A DNA stretch of 64,000 nucleotides from Deinandra increscens subsp. villosa (taxonomy: Eukaryota; Streptophyta; Magnoliopsida; Asterales; Asteraceae), in contig JBCNJP010000010.1 of the NCBI GenBank assembly GCA_039602395.1, positions 93,153,729-93,217,728 of the forward strand, in the 5' to 3' direction. This document shows, one piece after another, positions 1 through 12,359 of this stretch. Position numbers and translations under genes: made by a program. Within the stretch, counting starts at the first letter, position 1; each line of letters starts with the position of its first letter. The notes beneath the pieces are model-generated. The model worked only from the letters and a program-made list of their open reading frames with translations. It did no database searches and was not told where the DNA came from.

Positions 1-1223
1 TCTTAGGCTGATTCAACATCCAACTGCTAATCGTCTACGAGGAGTACGAATGCCAAGGGAAGGTGTTACTAGTGATCAAACGAAGTAGTGTAATTCCACT
101 TAGTTATGGGGTCCCTCAAACCGGCCGACTTACCGTACTCGACACGTCGTCATATACCAGCAGGGGAACAACCCTGCGTGCCGCATTATTTTATTATGAA
201 AGTCCGTTTCTTCCGTGCACCGCTCTCGCGCATGCACGTCCGGTGTAACTAGAGCCAAGTTCACAAACACGTACCATCTCGGCTTCTGTGAAGTGACAAA
301 ATATTACCAACCCCCATTCCCAACCAAATACTTTCAGCCCGCACTTACGTGGTTAGCGTAGTTTGCTTACATAGACATAAGGACCTCGAACGTATCATGT
401 AGCATGGGGCGCGAGTCACCTTTCGGATCATGCATCGTCCCCCGACCGGGTGTCACAAGTCCGACCTTTGGTATTTCGACTCCCCAAATGATCTGTGATA
501 CGTAGAGCACGCTTGGCAGTAATACACTTTCAATAAAGAGGGTTTTCATAAAGTCATTAAACACACCTTAAGCGAGCTTATAAGGTTGTTAACCAACCCA
601 CCAAAGGTTTGTTACTTCCCAAGTAAATATAAGAGTTTAGCCAAGCATGGCTTTAATGATTTGTTTAAGAGAAAGAGAAGATTTCATAAACAAAAGCTTA
701 CTAATTCTTACTTAAGTTAAAGTTCTTATAAACTTGATTACAAGACCCGAGAACACCAAATGACTCAATACCTAGGAGAGGAAGAAAAGAATTGAGTGAG
801 TTGCAAATGAGGAGGAGGCCGGATTTTATAGGCAGTTCACGGAGTTTGGCATGGGGCATGCCATGTCAGGGAAATCTTTGAGAATCGCTGCTTTGACATT
901 GCATGGGTCGTGCCTAGCTTCGCACGGGCCGTGCCATGTCAGATGGACAGTTCCACGGGGCGTGCTAAGTCAGGGGCACGGTCGTGCTGATCAGACGCGT
1001 GTCAGATAAGCTTTTTGGCATCGGTATGGGGAGTGTTAGGTTAGGCAAGGGGCGTGCTAAACTTGGAAAATCTTGGAACTTCAAGTTTTTCTTATGTTTT
1101 TATATCATAATTTGTTCCTTTTATGATTTTTGCCCTTTCAAACCTGAAAAACTAAAAAGAATACAAAATAGACTTGCTTTGAAGTTAGCATATCAGATTT
1201 TTGCATTTTTGTGAGAGATATTT
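1..1223 (-). repeat. Inverted partial copy of an Athila-like gypsy LTR
   Basis: Read on the minus strand, this stretch matches about 35705-36800 on the plus strand from end to end, with scattered substitutions. Shared landmarks are the block near 1-62 (matching 36740-36800), a TATA-like box at about 822-831 matching CCTATAAAAG at 36073-36082, and several CACGGGGCGTGC-type GC palindromes at about 840-1000. No protein is encoded; the short ORFs do not resemble gag or pol. Homology stops at about 1221, exactly where the chromovirus LTR (TGTCACACCC at 1224) begins, so the chromovirus appears to have inserted into this older gypsy sequence. The far side of that insertion is not visible, so no target duplication can be checked. 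Confidence 0.75.
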
Positions 1224-3318
1224 TGTCACACCCTGTAAGATTTATGTCGGGATGCGAAGAAGGTGATCACAGTCAAGGTTACGAACGTACTCTGGATGGT
1301 TCAACAACTAGAGCCGTTTTGGAAATTGTTTAATTGTTGGAGTAAATAAGAGTGTTTCCAATATCATTACGCAGCGGATTAATTGTAATGAGAAAAGTAA
1401 ATTGTTTTAAGTTACAACACATAAGTTTTCAAAATATTTTTAGGACATGACACCGTTAGGTGTTATGTCAGGAAAATCTCCAAAAGCTAAACCGTACTCC
1501 AGGTACAAACGAAAAGTCCTAAAGATGCAAAGACAGGAGACAAGCAAGCAGGTCCGATGCATGCACAGCAATTAAGTTCAAGTACCTGAGAATTCATACG
1601 AGAAAACGGTCAACAAATAATTGTTGGTGAGTTTCACAGGTTTAAAGTGCTAGCAGTTAAAGGTTGAATGAAAATAGTAATTGAAAACAGTTCATGTTAA
1701 TAATTGACAATATCAGATAAGACTAGTTGATAAAGTTACCATGTACCCTGAATACCGAAACTGATTGTTTACCCACTCTTGGTACCATTTGTCCGGTTGG
1801 TACCGCATAGATATGACATAACAATTTGTACTCTTTGATTAAAAGACGGAGTCACGATTGGAGCTACCAATCAGTGCAGGGGCGTTAACCCAATAGATCT
1901 ATTCAAACGTTACCGTTTGCAAATGATAATTATTCGGATTCAGTTAATAGTGGGGTTTGGGTTATAACATGAATGAACATGAGATAACAAGTTTGGACAA
2001 TGGAAAAGCACATGAAACAGTTATGATAACGAGGTCTAATTGTCTAACATGGTAAAATGTATGTATGAATTCTCCCCCAAAGATAAAATAGTTAAAGGAA
2101 AAAGGGGCCGTGAAAAACTCACATGATTCAGAAACGGTAGTCGGTAATACGATCAACGGAAAGTGCAAGCCTATATAATTATAAAACATGCAATAATAAT
2201 AAGTAATTGGGTTGACATTAATGTCACTCCAATTAGGTAGGTCAAGTCTTGACGTCATGGTAGCCTTAGTGTTAAGTGATTTGAAAAGTCTAAGTGGATG
2301 TATCTAGTTATGTTTTTATTTGGTAAAATGTAAATTATATATTAAATAAAATATATAAAATACCCAAATAATATTTAAAGATGGTAAATATTTATAGAAA
2401 TAAATATTAAGTCAAAATGAGGGTTTTCATATGAAAATTGATTATTTTGGCTAGTTAGTAAAAAACCGGGCGATTTCGCGGTAACCACCGATTACACGAT
2501 ATTTATCCGTTTAAGTTAGAAATCAATCAAGTTCAATAAAATATGATTAATTTCTGTCCAAAATAGGTAGATAATTATTTTAGGTGTCGGTTTGCATTAA
2601 TTTGCCGGTTTGGTGGATTTTGTCTTGGTTTTGCCGTTTTGATCTCGTTTGCCCGTTAAATGACACTGTTAGGTTCCTAAATTCACCATATGAATTTGTA
2701 AACATGTTTTTACCATAAAAATAACCCTATGAGTTCATTTGGACCAGATTTGGGTTTCCTTACAAAAATGGTGTTTCCGGGCCCGTCGGGTGTCGGTTTT
2801 AGTCCCGGTTTGTGCCCAAATTCAAGTAATTTATTGAGGGATCTTTTGGCCATGTTCTAAAGTAATTTAAACCATCAAAACCTAATATTTATAAGTCTAA
2901 ACTTTCTGGTCAAAATGGATCTAAAGTGAAAAGCATTTTCTAGGGTTTTTAAAGTGTACTTTTGTATGTAAAAGTTTGCTATGGTGAGTTTAAGCAGTAG
3001 TATTCTTTCTGAAGTCCAAGATATCATATTTTGACTATATTAAGAGTCTAAAACGTTTTATAGGCATCAAGGGGTCCAAAGTTACAAGAACAACACACAA
3101 TACACAATATATACAAAGTAAATGTCTAAAATGCAAACTAAATAAATACTTGTGTAAAAGTCCTACAAATCCAAGTTTGTACATAATATTTTAAGGGAAA
3201 GACTATCATGAGTTCCTAGTAGGTAAATACATGGTCTAAAATGCAAACTAAATATTACACAGTTAACACATAAGTATATATTATCGGTTTACGTCCTTGG
3301 AAACTTACGGTTGTTACA
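1224..3318 (-). repeat. 3' LTR of a minus-strand chromovirus
   Basis: On the plus strand the segment begins TGTCACACCC and ends TGTTACA, so on the coding strand it runs TGTAACA to TGTGACA with the expected TG/CA ends. If the Copia-1 insertion is removed, its inner edge abuts the CTCCCCGAGTTGGG polypurine-tract complement at 10994, the normal order of chromodomain, PPT and 3' LTR. Length is about 2.1 kb, long but usual for Tekay/Del-type elements. No ORF of interest lies inside. A diverged relative of its outer half is found at 14717-15508. Confidence 0.7.
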
Positions 3319-3320
3319 TC

Positions 3321-3979
3321 TGTTGGGTAATATAACGATTTATCAATTAAACACGAGTACGCAGCGGATATTTTCCTATGAATTAATTTAACTAACCGGA
3401 TAAAGAACGTGTACCTTTTTAGCTCGGCAAGAGAAGAGTCTTTAGGATTTAAAGCAAATCCCTCTACGTTCGCACACACGACACACCGATGTACGTATGC
3501 TAGTACTTGATCACGAACACCTCTTGTTGATGATGGCTTGGTCGAACCACAAGAAAAACCGAACCCCTTGGGTTCGTTTTCCTTTGCCGTAAACGAGAGA
3601 GAAGGAGAGAGAGATTTAGGGTTTTTCCTTTCCAAGTATATGCAACTTGTAAACCCTAAACCCATAAGGTTTATTTATAGGTTTAGGAAACTTGGAAAAC
3701 AAGATAGGGATTGTGATAATCCCCTAACCGAATTCGGCCTAAAGGACTTATCACAAAACCTCTCCCATTTGTAATCCAATTACAACTCTTCCTAATTACA
3801 ACTAACACCCCTCTGTTAACAATTAACTGTTAGTTTTTAACGAAACCTCGTTAAATGTTCGTGATAAATATTAATTAACTAATTAATTAATACTAATACA
3901 TTAGTGTCGAGACGTGTGACCCCGTAGGCTTAAATACTTTCCAGACATACGTTTACTATTACATGATCATATCCCTACA
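3321..3979 (-). repeat. Copia-1 3' LTR
   Basis: Begins TGTTGGGTAA and ends ATCCCTACA on the plus strand. It is 659 bp and identical to 10330-10988 by base-by-base reading. The sequence just inside it (3980 onward, GCTCCCACTTGAG) is the complement of a purine-rich tract on the coding strand and is the likely polypurine tract. The 78-codon plus-strand ORF within it occurs in both LTRs and is incidental. Confidence 0.95.
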
Positions 3980-4812
3980 GCTCCCACTTGAGTTTGCAAT
4001 AGTAAAGGCAATAACATTGGTTAGCGTCTAGCAACACGCCAATGCTCCCAGAAATATTTAAGTACAGTTTCTCAAAGTGTATTTAAATGGTACAGTCATT
4101 TACTATCCCTTTGTTACCGATACCGTGTTAAATATGGATATGGATCAAAGTCATTCCATACTTTAACGATTCTGTTTCTCATTCTCTCAACTAACTTAAG
4201 ATTACCAAATTGCAAATCGAGACATCTCTAGATTTCATTTGGGCACGGCCATGCAAACATCTTAATTAGTCCAATGAGGGGCCCAGTGGTATCTGCTTCA
4301 GTACAAAGCTGAAGGAACAAATCCTCTTGACTACACGTGTCAAGCCACATACTTCACTACACCTACTGAAAATAGCCCTTTTGTACTACCTTATTCAGGA
4401 TAGTTAGACCTATATCAAGTAGGTGCAATCCATACATGCATGACCTGCTTGTATCTCAAGTATAAGGATAAGTAAAGCAACCATTTACGAATTTCACTTA
4501 ATGACGCCGATCCATAAAGTGACAATTCGTTAGTGGGTCAGTCCAGTATGCATCCAATGAATACCATGTGAGTTTGGTGGGACCATCCTAACCAATCACT
4601 CAGATTTTGTCTTAGCTTAACTATGCTCCCACATAGTTAATCGACAATGGACAATTTAGAATACTTGATAAGTACTCAAGGATTAAACATGCAAATATGG
4701 GACACAATTTACTATTAAATGAAATCAAACATATCAAGTACTTTATTTCATTATGTAAATAGAAATTGTTTAACATCCCTTATCCAAATACCGAACATCA
4801 GACATACATGAT
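3980..4812 (-). other. Copia-1 3' untranslated region
   Basis: Non-coding stretch between the gag-pol stop and the 3' LTR. It is highly similar to 22770-23601 in Copia-2, which shows it belongs to the element. I see no ORF or second gene in it. Confidence 0.8.
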
Positions 4813-7800
4813 TTAACCAGCCAATTTAAGTCCCATGCCCTCGGCATGCCTTTCAAGCTTCGGCCTCGACAAAGCTTTCGTGAAAGGATCAGCTAAGTTA
4901 ATATCTGTGTGAACTTTGAGTAATTTGATTTCACCTAGTTCGATCTGCTCACGAACATAGTGATATCTCCTGGCATAGTGTCTGGCGCCCTTCTGAACTC
5001 CAGGTTCTTTGGCGATGATCAATGCACCCGAGTTATCGCAGTACATGTCGATCGGCAAGTTACTCGTGGGGACAATGTCTAGCCCACTAATAAACTTCCT
5101 TATCCAGACAGCCTCCATTGCAGCTTCCGAAGCAGCAATGTACTCAGACTCTGTTGCAGACATAGCAACTGTGGTTTGTTTCTTGCTTTTCCAATCCACA
5201 GCGCCTCCATTCATAACGAAGACGTACCCAGACTGAGACTTCGTGTCATCTCTATCAGTCTGAAAACCAGCATCACAGTATCCGGTCACTTTGAGCTCTT
5301 GATCTGGATTTCCCCCATATACCAAAAACAAATCTCTAGTAGCCCGTAGGTACTTGAGAATGGTCTTAACAGCAGTCCAGTGACTTTCACCTGGATTCTG
5401 TTGATAACGGCTAACGATATTTTGCGCAAACGCTATATCGGGTCTAGTGCATCTCACCGCATACATTATAGAGCCTACAGCCGAAGCATAAGGGACTCTT
5501 TGCATACGCTTCACCTCATCAGGTGTAGAAGCACCTTGTTTGACCGACAGACCAAGTCCTTCCTGCATTGGTACATTACCACGCTTGGAATTCTCCATCT
5601 TGAATCGCTTCAAGATCTTATCAATATAAGCACTTTGACTTAGTCCAATCAACCGCTTAGTTCTATCTCTATAGATCTTGATTCCAAGAATGAATGCTGC
5701 TTCTCCCAAGTCTTTCATAGCAAAACACTTTCCAAGATGGGATTTTACATCTTGCAACATTGGAATGTGTTTTCCTATTATCAATATGTCATCTACATAT
5801 AAGACAAGGAAAGTAACATTACTCCCACTAGCTTTGCGATATACACATGGCTCATCGGGATTCTGAACGAAACCAAACTTTTTGATTTCTTCATCAAACC
5901 GTTTATTCCAACTCCTCGATGCTTGCTTTAGTCCATAAATGGACCTTTGAAGCTTGCATACTTGGTTGGGATGTTTTGGATCAATGAACCCTTCAGGTTG
6001 ATCCATATAGACTTCTTCATCCAAGTAACCATTTAAGAAGGCAGTCTTAACATCCATTTGCCATATCTCAAAGTCATAGTACGCTGCTATGGCTAAGAGA
6101 ATCCTAATAGCTCTAATGTCTGCTACTGGTGAAAAGGTCTCATCATAGTCAACGCCAAAACGTTGAGTATAACCTTTCGCCACGAGACGAGCTTTATAGG
6201 TGTGTACATTTCCATCCATGTCGGTCTTCTTCTTGAAGAGCCATTTACTCCCAACGGTTCTTGCGTTAGGAGGAAGATCAACCAGGGTCCAAACGTGGTT
6301 ATCTTGCATGGATTTCATTTCCACATTCGCAGCTTCAAGCCATTTGTCAGATTCCGGATCTGATAATGCAGCTTTGAAGTTCGGAGGCTCATTGAGATCT
6401 CCTGATACGTTATCCTCGGATTCGACTAGACCAATCCATCTATCCGGTTCACGTACGACCCTTTCGGATCTACGAAGTGGAATCGCAACATCATCGACTT
6501 GAGGTTCATCTCTTTGAACATTTTCCCCCCCAAGTTGATGATTGCTAGTTGTTTCAGAAGGTGACACATCTTCTAGTAGTTCTACAATTCTCCCACTGTT
6601 CTCTTGAGCTATAAAATTCTTTTCAAAGAATTCAGCATATCGAGCAACACGAACAGTGTTTTCGGAGGGATTATAGAAGTATTAACCCATTGTTTCCTTT
6701 GGGTATCCCACGAAGATGCACTTAGTAGTCCTGGGTTGTAATTTGTCAGGCGTATCACGCTTCACAAGTGCCTCACATCCCCAGACTCTTAAGTAAGACA
6801 ACACAGGGACTTCTCCATGCCATAATTGATATGGTGTCTTTTCAACCTTCTTGGTTGGAACCATATTTAGAACGCGTACAGCGGTTTCTAGAGCAAAATC
6901 CCAAAATGATAATGGGAGAGTTGTAAGGTTCATCATCGACCTCACCATCTCTAGTAAGGTTCGATTCCTCCTCTCAGACACTCCATTATGCTGAGGAGTA
7001 TAAGGAGGAGTAAGCTGTTGGACAATTCCACACGCTTTAAGATAATCCTTAAACTCTTGGCTTAGGTATTCTCCACCACGATCCGATCTAAGGATCTTGA
7101 TGGTCTTACCGAGTTGATTTTCAACTTCGTTCTTGAACTCTTTGAATGTTTCAAATACCTCATGTTTATGTTTAAGCAAGTAAACATAACCATAACGGCT
7201 GAAATCATCCGTGAAAGTTACGAAGTAGCTAGCACCTTTTCTTGACACATGTCTAAATGGGCCACATACATCAGTATGGATGAGTTCAAGTAGCTCTTTT
7301 GCCCTTTGCGGCTTGTTCGGAAAGGGTTTTCTTGTCATCTTTCCTGAGATACAGGAAACGCATTGATCAAATGATTCATCATTTGATTGTAAGATCCCTT
7401 CACGTTGAAGTCTTTCAATGCGATTTTTGCCAACATGGGCAAGACGACAGTGCCAAAGATAGGTAGAGTCCAAAACAGTTTTGGCTCGTTTGCTAACTGT
7501 GAACATTGAATTATTTGAAACACAACCATGCATATCAATTTCATAAATACCATCACAAGGAATAGCATCAAAATAATGAACATTATTTTTAGAAACTGAG
7601 ATACTGATATCATTAAAAACATTAATGTATCCTTGGTTTTTCAACAAAGAAACTGAAATAACACCTCTAGTGATAGAAGGTGCATAATGACAATTGTCTA
7701 ATACAATACATAACCCAGAAGGCAGAATTAAATGAAATTCTCCTATAGCTTCCACAGCTGCTGGCAAACCATTTCCAACGAACAACTGCAAAGCCCCAGG

Positions 7801-8796
7801 CTTCAGTTTCCTCCTCTTTCTAAGACCCTGTAACGAATTACAGATGTGAGTTCCACAGCCGGTGTCATACACCCATGAATCACTCTTAGAAAAGGAAAAT
7901 AATTCAATTGTGAAGATACCTGAAGTACTAGTCCCACTAGTATTCTTTCTCTTCTTCATCAACTCAGCTAGGTAGGTAGGACAGTTCCTCTTCTAGTGTC
8001 CGGCTTCACCACAATGGTGACAGATCTGGTCCTTAGCCTGATGCTCTTTAGGGGCCGGAGGGGTTTGCTTGGCTTTAGGGATATGGGCAACAGCCTTGCC
8101 TTTACCCTTGCCATCAATCTTGCCCTTTCCCTTATTCGGTCGTTTAGCCTTTTGGATCTTACCCCCCTTGATCATAAGAACTTGGGGTGTTTCAGTGGCC
8201 TTTTTAGGAATCGTTTTTTCATACTCGACAAGCATAGAATGAAGCTCAGGTATAGTCTTAGTCATACTATGCATGTTATAGTTGCGCACAAAACCCTCAA
8301 AATCCTTCGTAAGCGATTTGAGGATCATGCCAACTGCAACAGCACGATTATACCCATAATTGAGCGATTCCAATTTGTCAAAGTAGCTCTTCATCTTGAG
8401 CACATGACTACTGACCGATTTACCAGTTTCAAGCTTCAACTCATGGAGTTCCACAACTAGGTCGAACAATTCGACACCAGCTTGCTTTTCATACATCTTC
8501 TTTAGCTCTTTGATCATATCACAAGGTGTATGAAACTCGTATTGCTTCTGAAGATCAGGAGTCATACTCGAGATCATCATGCAAGCAACCTCGTCGTATC
8601 TGCTATACTCTGCATTGTAGAACGCTTTCTCTTCAGCAGAGGCATCAGCAGCTGGCTCGGTCGGCCAATGATGTTCAAGGACATCAGTTCTCCGTTCAAC
8701 TCGAAGGACAATCCTTAGTTGACGGTACCAGTCATTGAAGTTAGATCCATTGAGCTTTTCTCTTTCAAACATTTGACGAAAACAGATTAAGTTCAA
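4813..8796 (-). pseudogene. Copia-1 gag-pol polyprotein, two nonsense codons and lost start
   Basis: One continuous minus-strand reading frame of about 1328 codons encodes gag (8796 to about 8010), a CCHC knuckle (CHHCGEAGH), protease (DTGCGTH, coding position about 7866), integrase (HTDVCGPF, RSDRGGEY and a downstream glutamate), copia reverse transcriptase with intact YVDD (residues 257-260 counted from 6567) and RNase H ending near 4813. The frame is cut twice: TAG at 7993-7995 replaces a tryptophan right after the zinc knuckle, and TAA at 6682-6684 replaces a tyrosine. Copia-2 retains sense codons at both sites. Relative to Copia-2, a 46-bp deletion near 8775 flanked by AAAA microhomology removes the gag start codon. 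The family resembles TNT1-94-like copia polyproteins. In an intact relative it would make the virus-like particle and enzymes for reverse transcription and integration. Confidence 0.93.
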
Positions 8797-10314
8797 AAAT
8801 CAGTATTTTCGATAATTAATTCCTTAATAAATTTAATTACCCAATGTTTAAACACTTTAAACAATTAAGCTTATTAAGGCTAGGATCCAATTGACCTGCC
8901 ATCATTTCATCAGTTGATCTGCTAGAAATGATGCATTCAACAGGTAAGTGACGATCAATAATTGTATTCCAAATACAATTCCTAGATTTTATGGGACCTA
9001 CAACTTGCACCAAGTGATTTGTAGTCATGTTTCATCCCATCTTTTGCCACGGGCCAAGGGTCTCACCGCCTGGCTCGCTTTAAGTCGTCCAACCAAGAAC
9101 GCACAAATTGTCCACCATTGTGTACCAATGAGTGGGAATTTGCCATGCGAATATCATTTTACCATTGTGTACCAATGAGTAAGATGACATCCTCAAGTGT
9201 CCTTTCAAGGTGGGTGGCAAAGACTTAAGTTTGGTTTGGGTCAAAACAATTTTGATGTGTGATCAAAAAGGTTATGTGTGAAGATTCATGCATATCTTCA
9301 CCACATAATGTGTTTATAAAATTCTTAGTTTGTCTTTCAAAACAAAAGAGCTCGGTAGCTCCATTCGCAACACACAAAGAAGCGTAGGGGTGAGGTTTGC
9401 AACTTTTGCAATTAAAAACCTACCCACTTTAGGGAAGCATGGCGACCCGACTTATACCTCTCTTAGAGTGTGTTCGAATGGGTGAGCCGGTGTTTCTTTT
9501 GAATTTCTAGGACACAAATTTTATTTTATAAACAAAATCATATTTCAATAGATATTTAAGCAAATTTCGATTTTCATAAAACAAACTTGCAATAAAACCT
9601 TTCCATCATGTTACAATTATCACAAATAATCACATAATCTTAGGGTTTCTAATTATCTAACATAATTTTATTTTTACTTCTCTTGATATAAGTAATAACC
9701 ATAAACGATTTGCATGAAACTTCATGGCTTTTACTTCCTTTTAACATTTAAAATAAGGTACAACTTGTTGTTTAAACAACTAATAAAAACTTGGGTTCAC
9801 AATTTTTAGACCACAAGAAACGAATTTTTAGATCTAAAATAAGGGTTTACGATTTTCCAAGAGGTTTTCGATCCATTAAGACGATTACGATCGATATTTG
9901 AGTTCCCGATCGTAAACTAGGGTTTTCGATCTAAGGGTTTACGATTTAGCATCAAAATGTCGTAAACATGGTTTACGATCTCAGGGTTTACGATCCTGCA
10001 TCAATATGAGTCGTAAATCAGGTTTACGATCGGAATCACAAGGTTTCCGATCATAATCAGCCGCCGACCTCCTGTTTACGATTTTGCATCAAATGGGTCG
10101 TAATCAATGGTTTACGATCGGAATCACAAGGTTTCCGATCGTAAACAGCCGGCAGATCGTGAACATGAACGATCGATTAGGGTTTTGCGATTTTTTACCA
10201 ATTTTGCGAAATCCGATTTTTCCAATTGTAAAATCGATTTGAGTGGATCGAAAAGCTAGAATCAAGATTACCCCCTTTCAAGTTTTTATTCCGGTAATTA
10301 GTTAAAACATAGGT
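8797..10314 (-). other. Copia-1 leader (untranslated) with GATCG repeat block
   Basis: Non-coding stretch between gag and the primer-binding site. The section nearest the PBS, about 9840-10165, is packed with variants of GTTTACGATC and TTTCCGATCG, many centred on the palindrome CGATCG. The same position in Copia-2 (28620-28920) carries a similar but diverged block. No convincing ORF is present. Confidence 0.75.
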
Positions 10315-10328
10315 GGCTCGTGATACCA
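10315..10328 (-). other. Copia-1 primer-binding site
   Basis: On the coding strand TGGTATCACGAGCC starts one base inside the 5' LTR. It resembles the copia primer site for initiator tRNA-Met (TGGTATCAGAGC) with a small internal difference. The same variant occurs in Copia-2 at 29059-29072, so it is a family trait and not a private mutation. Confidence 0.7.
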
Positions 10329-10329
10329 C

Positions 10330-10988
10330 TGTTGGGTAATATAACGATTTATCAATTAAACACGAGTACGCAGCGGATATTTTCCTATGAATTAATTTAA
10401 CTAACCGGATAAAGAACGTGTACCTTTTTAGCTCGGCAAGAGAAGAGTCTTTAGGATTTAAAGCAAATCCCTCTACGTTCGCACACACGACACACCGATG
10501 TACGTATGCTAGTACTTGATCACGAACACCTCTTGTTGATGATGGCTTGGTCGAACCACAAGAAAAACCGAACCCCTTGGGTTCGTTTTCCTTTGCCGTA
10601 AACGAGAGAGAAGGAGAGAGAGATTTAGGGTTTTTCCTTTCCAAGTATATGCAACTTGTAAACCCTAAACCCATAAGGTTTATTTATAGGTTTAGGAAAC
10701 TTGGAAAACAAGATAGGGATTGTGATAATCCCCTAACCGAATTCGGCCTAAAGGACTTATCACAAAACCTCTCCCATTTGTAATCCAATTACAACTCTTC
10801 CTAATTACAACTAACACCCCTCTGTTAACAATTAACTGTTAGTTTTTAACGAAACCTCGTTAAATGTTCGTGATAAATATTAATTAACTAATTAATTAAT
10901 ACTAATACATTAGTGTCGAGACGTGTGACCCCGTAGGCTTAAATACTTTCCAGACATACGTTTACTATTACATGATCATATCCCTACA
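10330..10988 (-). repeat. Copia-1 5' LTR with promoter
   Basis: Identical 659-bp partner of 3321-3979. A likely TATA element reads CTATAAATAAA on the minus strand at about 10679-10689, placing transcription start inside the LTR and reading toward gag. Ends TGTTGG/CCTACA. Confidence 0.93.
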
Positions 10989-11042
10989 ACATCCTCCCCG
11001 AGTTGGGAGAATTTCGTCCCGAAATTTAGCTTGTCATCATGG

Positions 11043-12290
11043 CTAAGCGGCTGCTACAGGGAAGAGATGGGGATACTTGGAGCAAAACTGGTCTTCGCGT
11101 TCCCATGTGAATTCAGAACCACGACGGGAGTTCCAACGAACTTTAACGAGGGGTATACGTCTATGCTTCAATTTCTTGACTGCGCGGTCGAAGATCTCGG
11201 CGGGTTCTTTAACGAATTGTAGGGATTCATCCAAGTGTATCTCATCGAGGGGAACGGTAAGATCTTCTTCGGCAAGGCACTTCTTCAGATTACTGTCATG
11301 AAACATATCGTGTATGTTACTATGGCAGAAGTAGTCAGTACGTGGCGGGTCCTATTGTTTCAACAATTTCAAATGGACCAATATAGCGAGGATTTAACTT
11401 GCCACGTTTGCCAAAACGTATGAAGCCTTTCCACGGGGATACTTTCAGTAATACTTTGTCGCCTTTCACGAAGGATAAGGGTTTACGACGGTTATCTGCA
11501 TAGCTCTTTTGGCGATCGCGGGCGGCTTTCAAGCGGTCTCGAATCTGTGTGATTCTTTCGGTGGTTTCTATCACAACTTCTGGGCCTGTCAGTTGGCTGT
11601 CACCAACTTCGAACCAACAGATAGGTGATCGGCACTTCCTTCCGTACAGTGCCTTGAAAGGTGCACACTGGATGCTAGTGTGATAGCTATTGTTGTATAA
11701 AAATTCGAACAATGGCAGATGTTCATCCCAGTTGTTGCCAAAATCAATGACGCGGGCACACAACATATCTTCGAGAGTTTGAATCGTTCATTCGCTTTGA
11801 CCGTTAGTTTGCGGATGATAGGCAGTACTTATATCGAGGTGAGTACCGATGGCCTTGTTCAAAGATTTCTGAAATGAGAGGTGAAACGACCATCTCTATT
11901 GGAGATGATGGAAATCGGGGCTCCATGTCGAGAGAATATTTCCTTCATGTACATCCTTGTTAAATGTTCTACGGAATCTTTCTCCTTCATGGCGAGGAAA
12001 TGAGCAGATTTCGTCAAATGATCGACAATTACCCAAATGGAATCGTTACCCTTGCGCCTCTTGGGTAACTTGGTGATAAAGTCCATGGCAATTCATTCCT
12101 ACTTCCACTCGGTGATGATGGGTTGGACGAGTAAACCGGAAGGTTTCTGGTGCTCGGCCTTAACTTTGGCACAATTTAAGCATTTACCAACGTACTTAGC
12201 GATTTCAACTTCCATGTTCGGCCACCAATATAACATACGCAGGTCGTGGTACATCTTATCGGCTCCGAGGTGAATGGAATATCGGGTTTT
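11043..12290 (-). pseudogene. Chromovirus integrase and chromodomain, several stops
   Basis: 12086-11859 carries the start of the integrase core (MDFITKLP with the first catalytic Asp, and SNRDGRF with the second). The glutamate of the triad lies in the NGQSE stretch near 11800, where a stop interrupts the frame. 11766-11335 continues through SYHTSIQCAPFKALYGRKC to the GKRGKLNPRYIGPFEI module. A further break leads to 11306-11043, whose end VRWNSRRGSEFTWERE is a recognisable group of chromodomain residues used to target insertion to marked chromatin. A zinc-binding HHCC remnant precedes 12086 in a broken frame. Confidence 0.88.
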
Positions 12291-12359
12291 ATGAGCTTCA
12301 TCAAGGACTAGGCTCCTAAGATCTCCATAGACGGGTATCCATAGACGATTAACGAAATA

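Larger units (their letters stand above)
3321..10988 (-). mobile_element. Copia-1: complete Ty1/copia retrotransposon, recently inserted
   Basis: The 7668-bp element has 659-bp LTRs at 3321-3979 and 10330-10988, which I read as identical, and a perfect 5-bp target duplication ACATC at 3316-3320 and 10989-10993. Coding strand is minus, so the 5' LTR is on the right. The order is 5' LTR, primer-binding site, a leader of about 1.5 kb, gag-pol (8796-4813), a 3' untranslated stretch of 0.8 kb and the 3' LTR. It sits precisely at the LTR/PPT boundary of a chromovirus. Identical LTRs imply a very recent insertion, yet gag-pol carries two nonsense codons and has lost its start region, so the copy was probably mobilised in trans. 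Confidence 0.95.

Noticed and set aside
3538..3774. 78-codon ORF repeated at 10547-10783
   Set aside because: It occurs because both are identical LTRs; no domain, and it overlaps the LTR promoter region.
5009..6502. Plus-strand ORFs within Copia-1 and the matching ones in Copia-2
   Set aside because: They are antisense shadows of the minus-strand pol.
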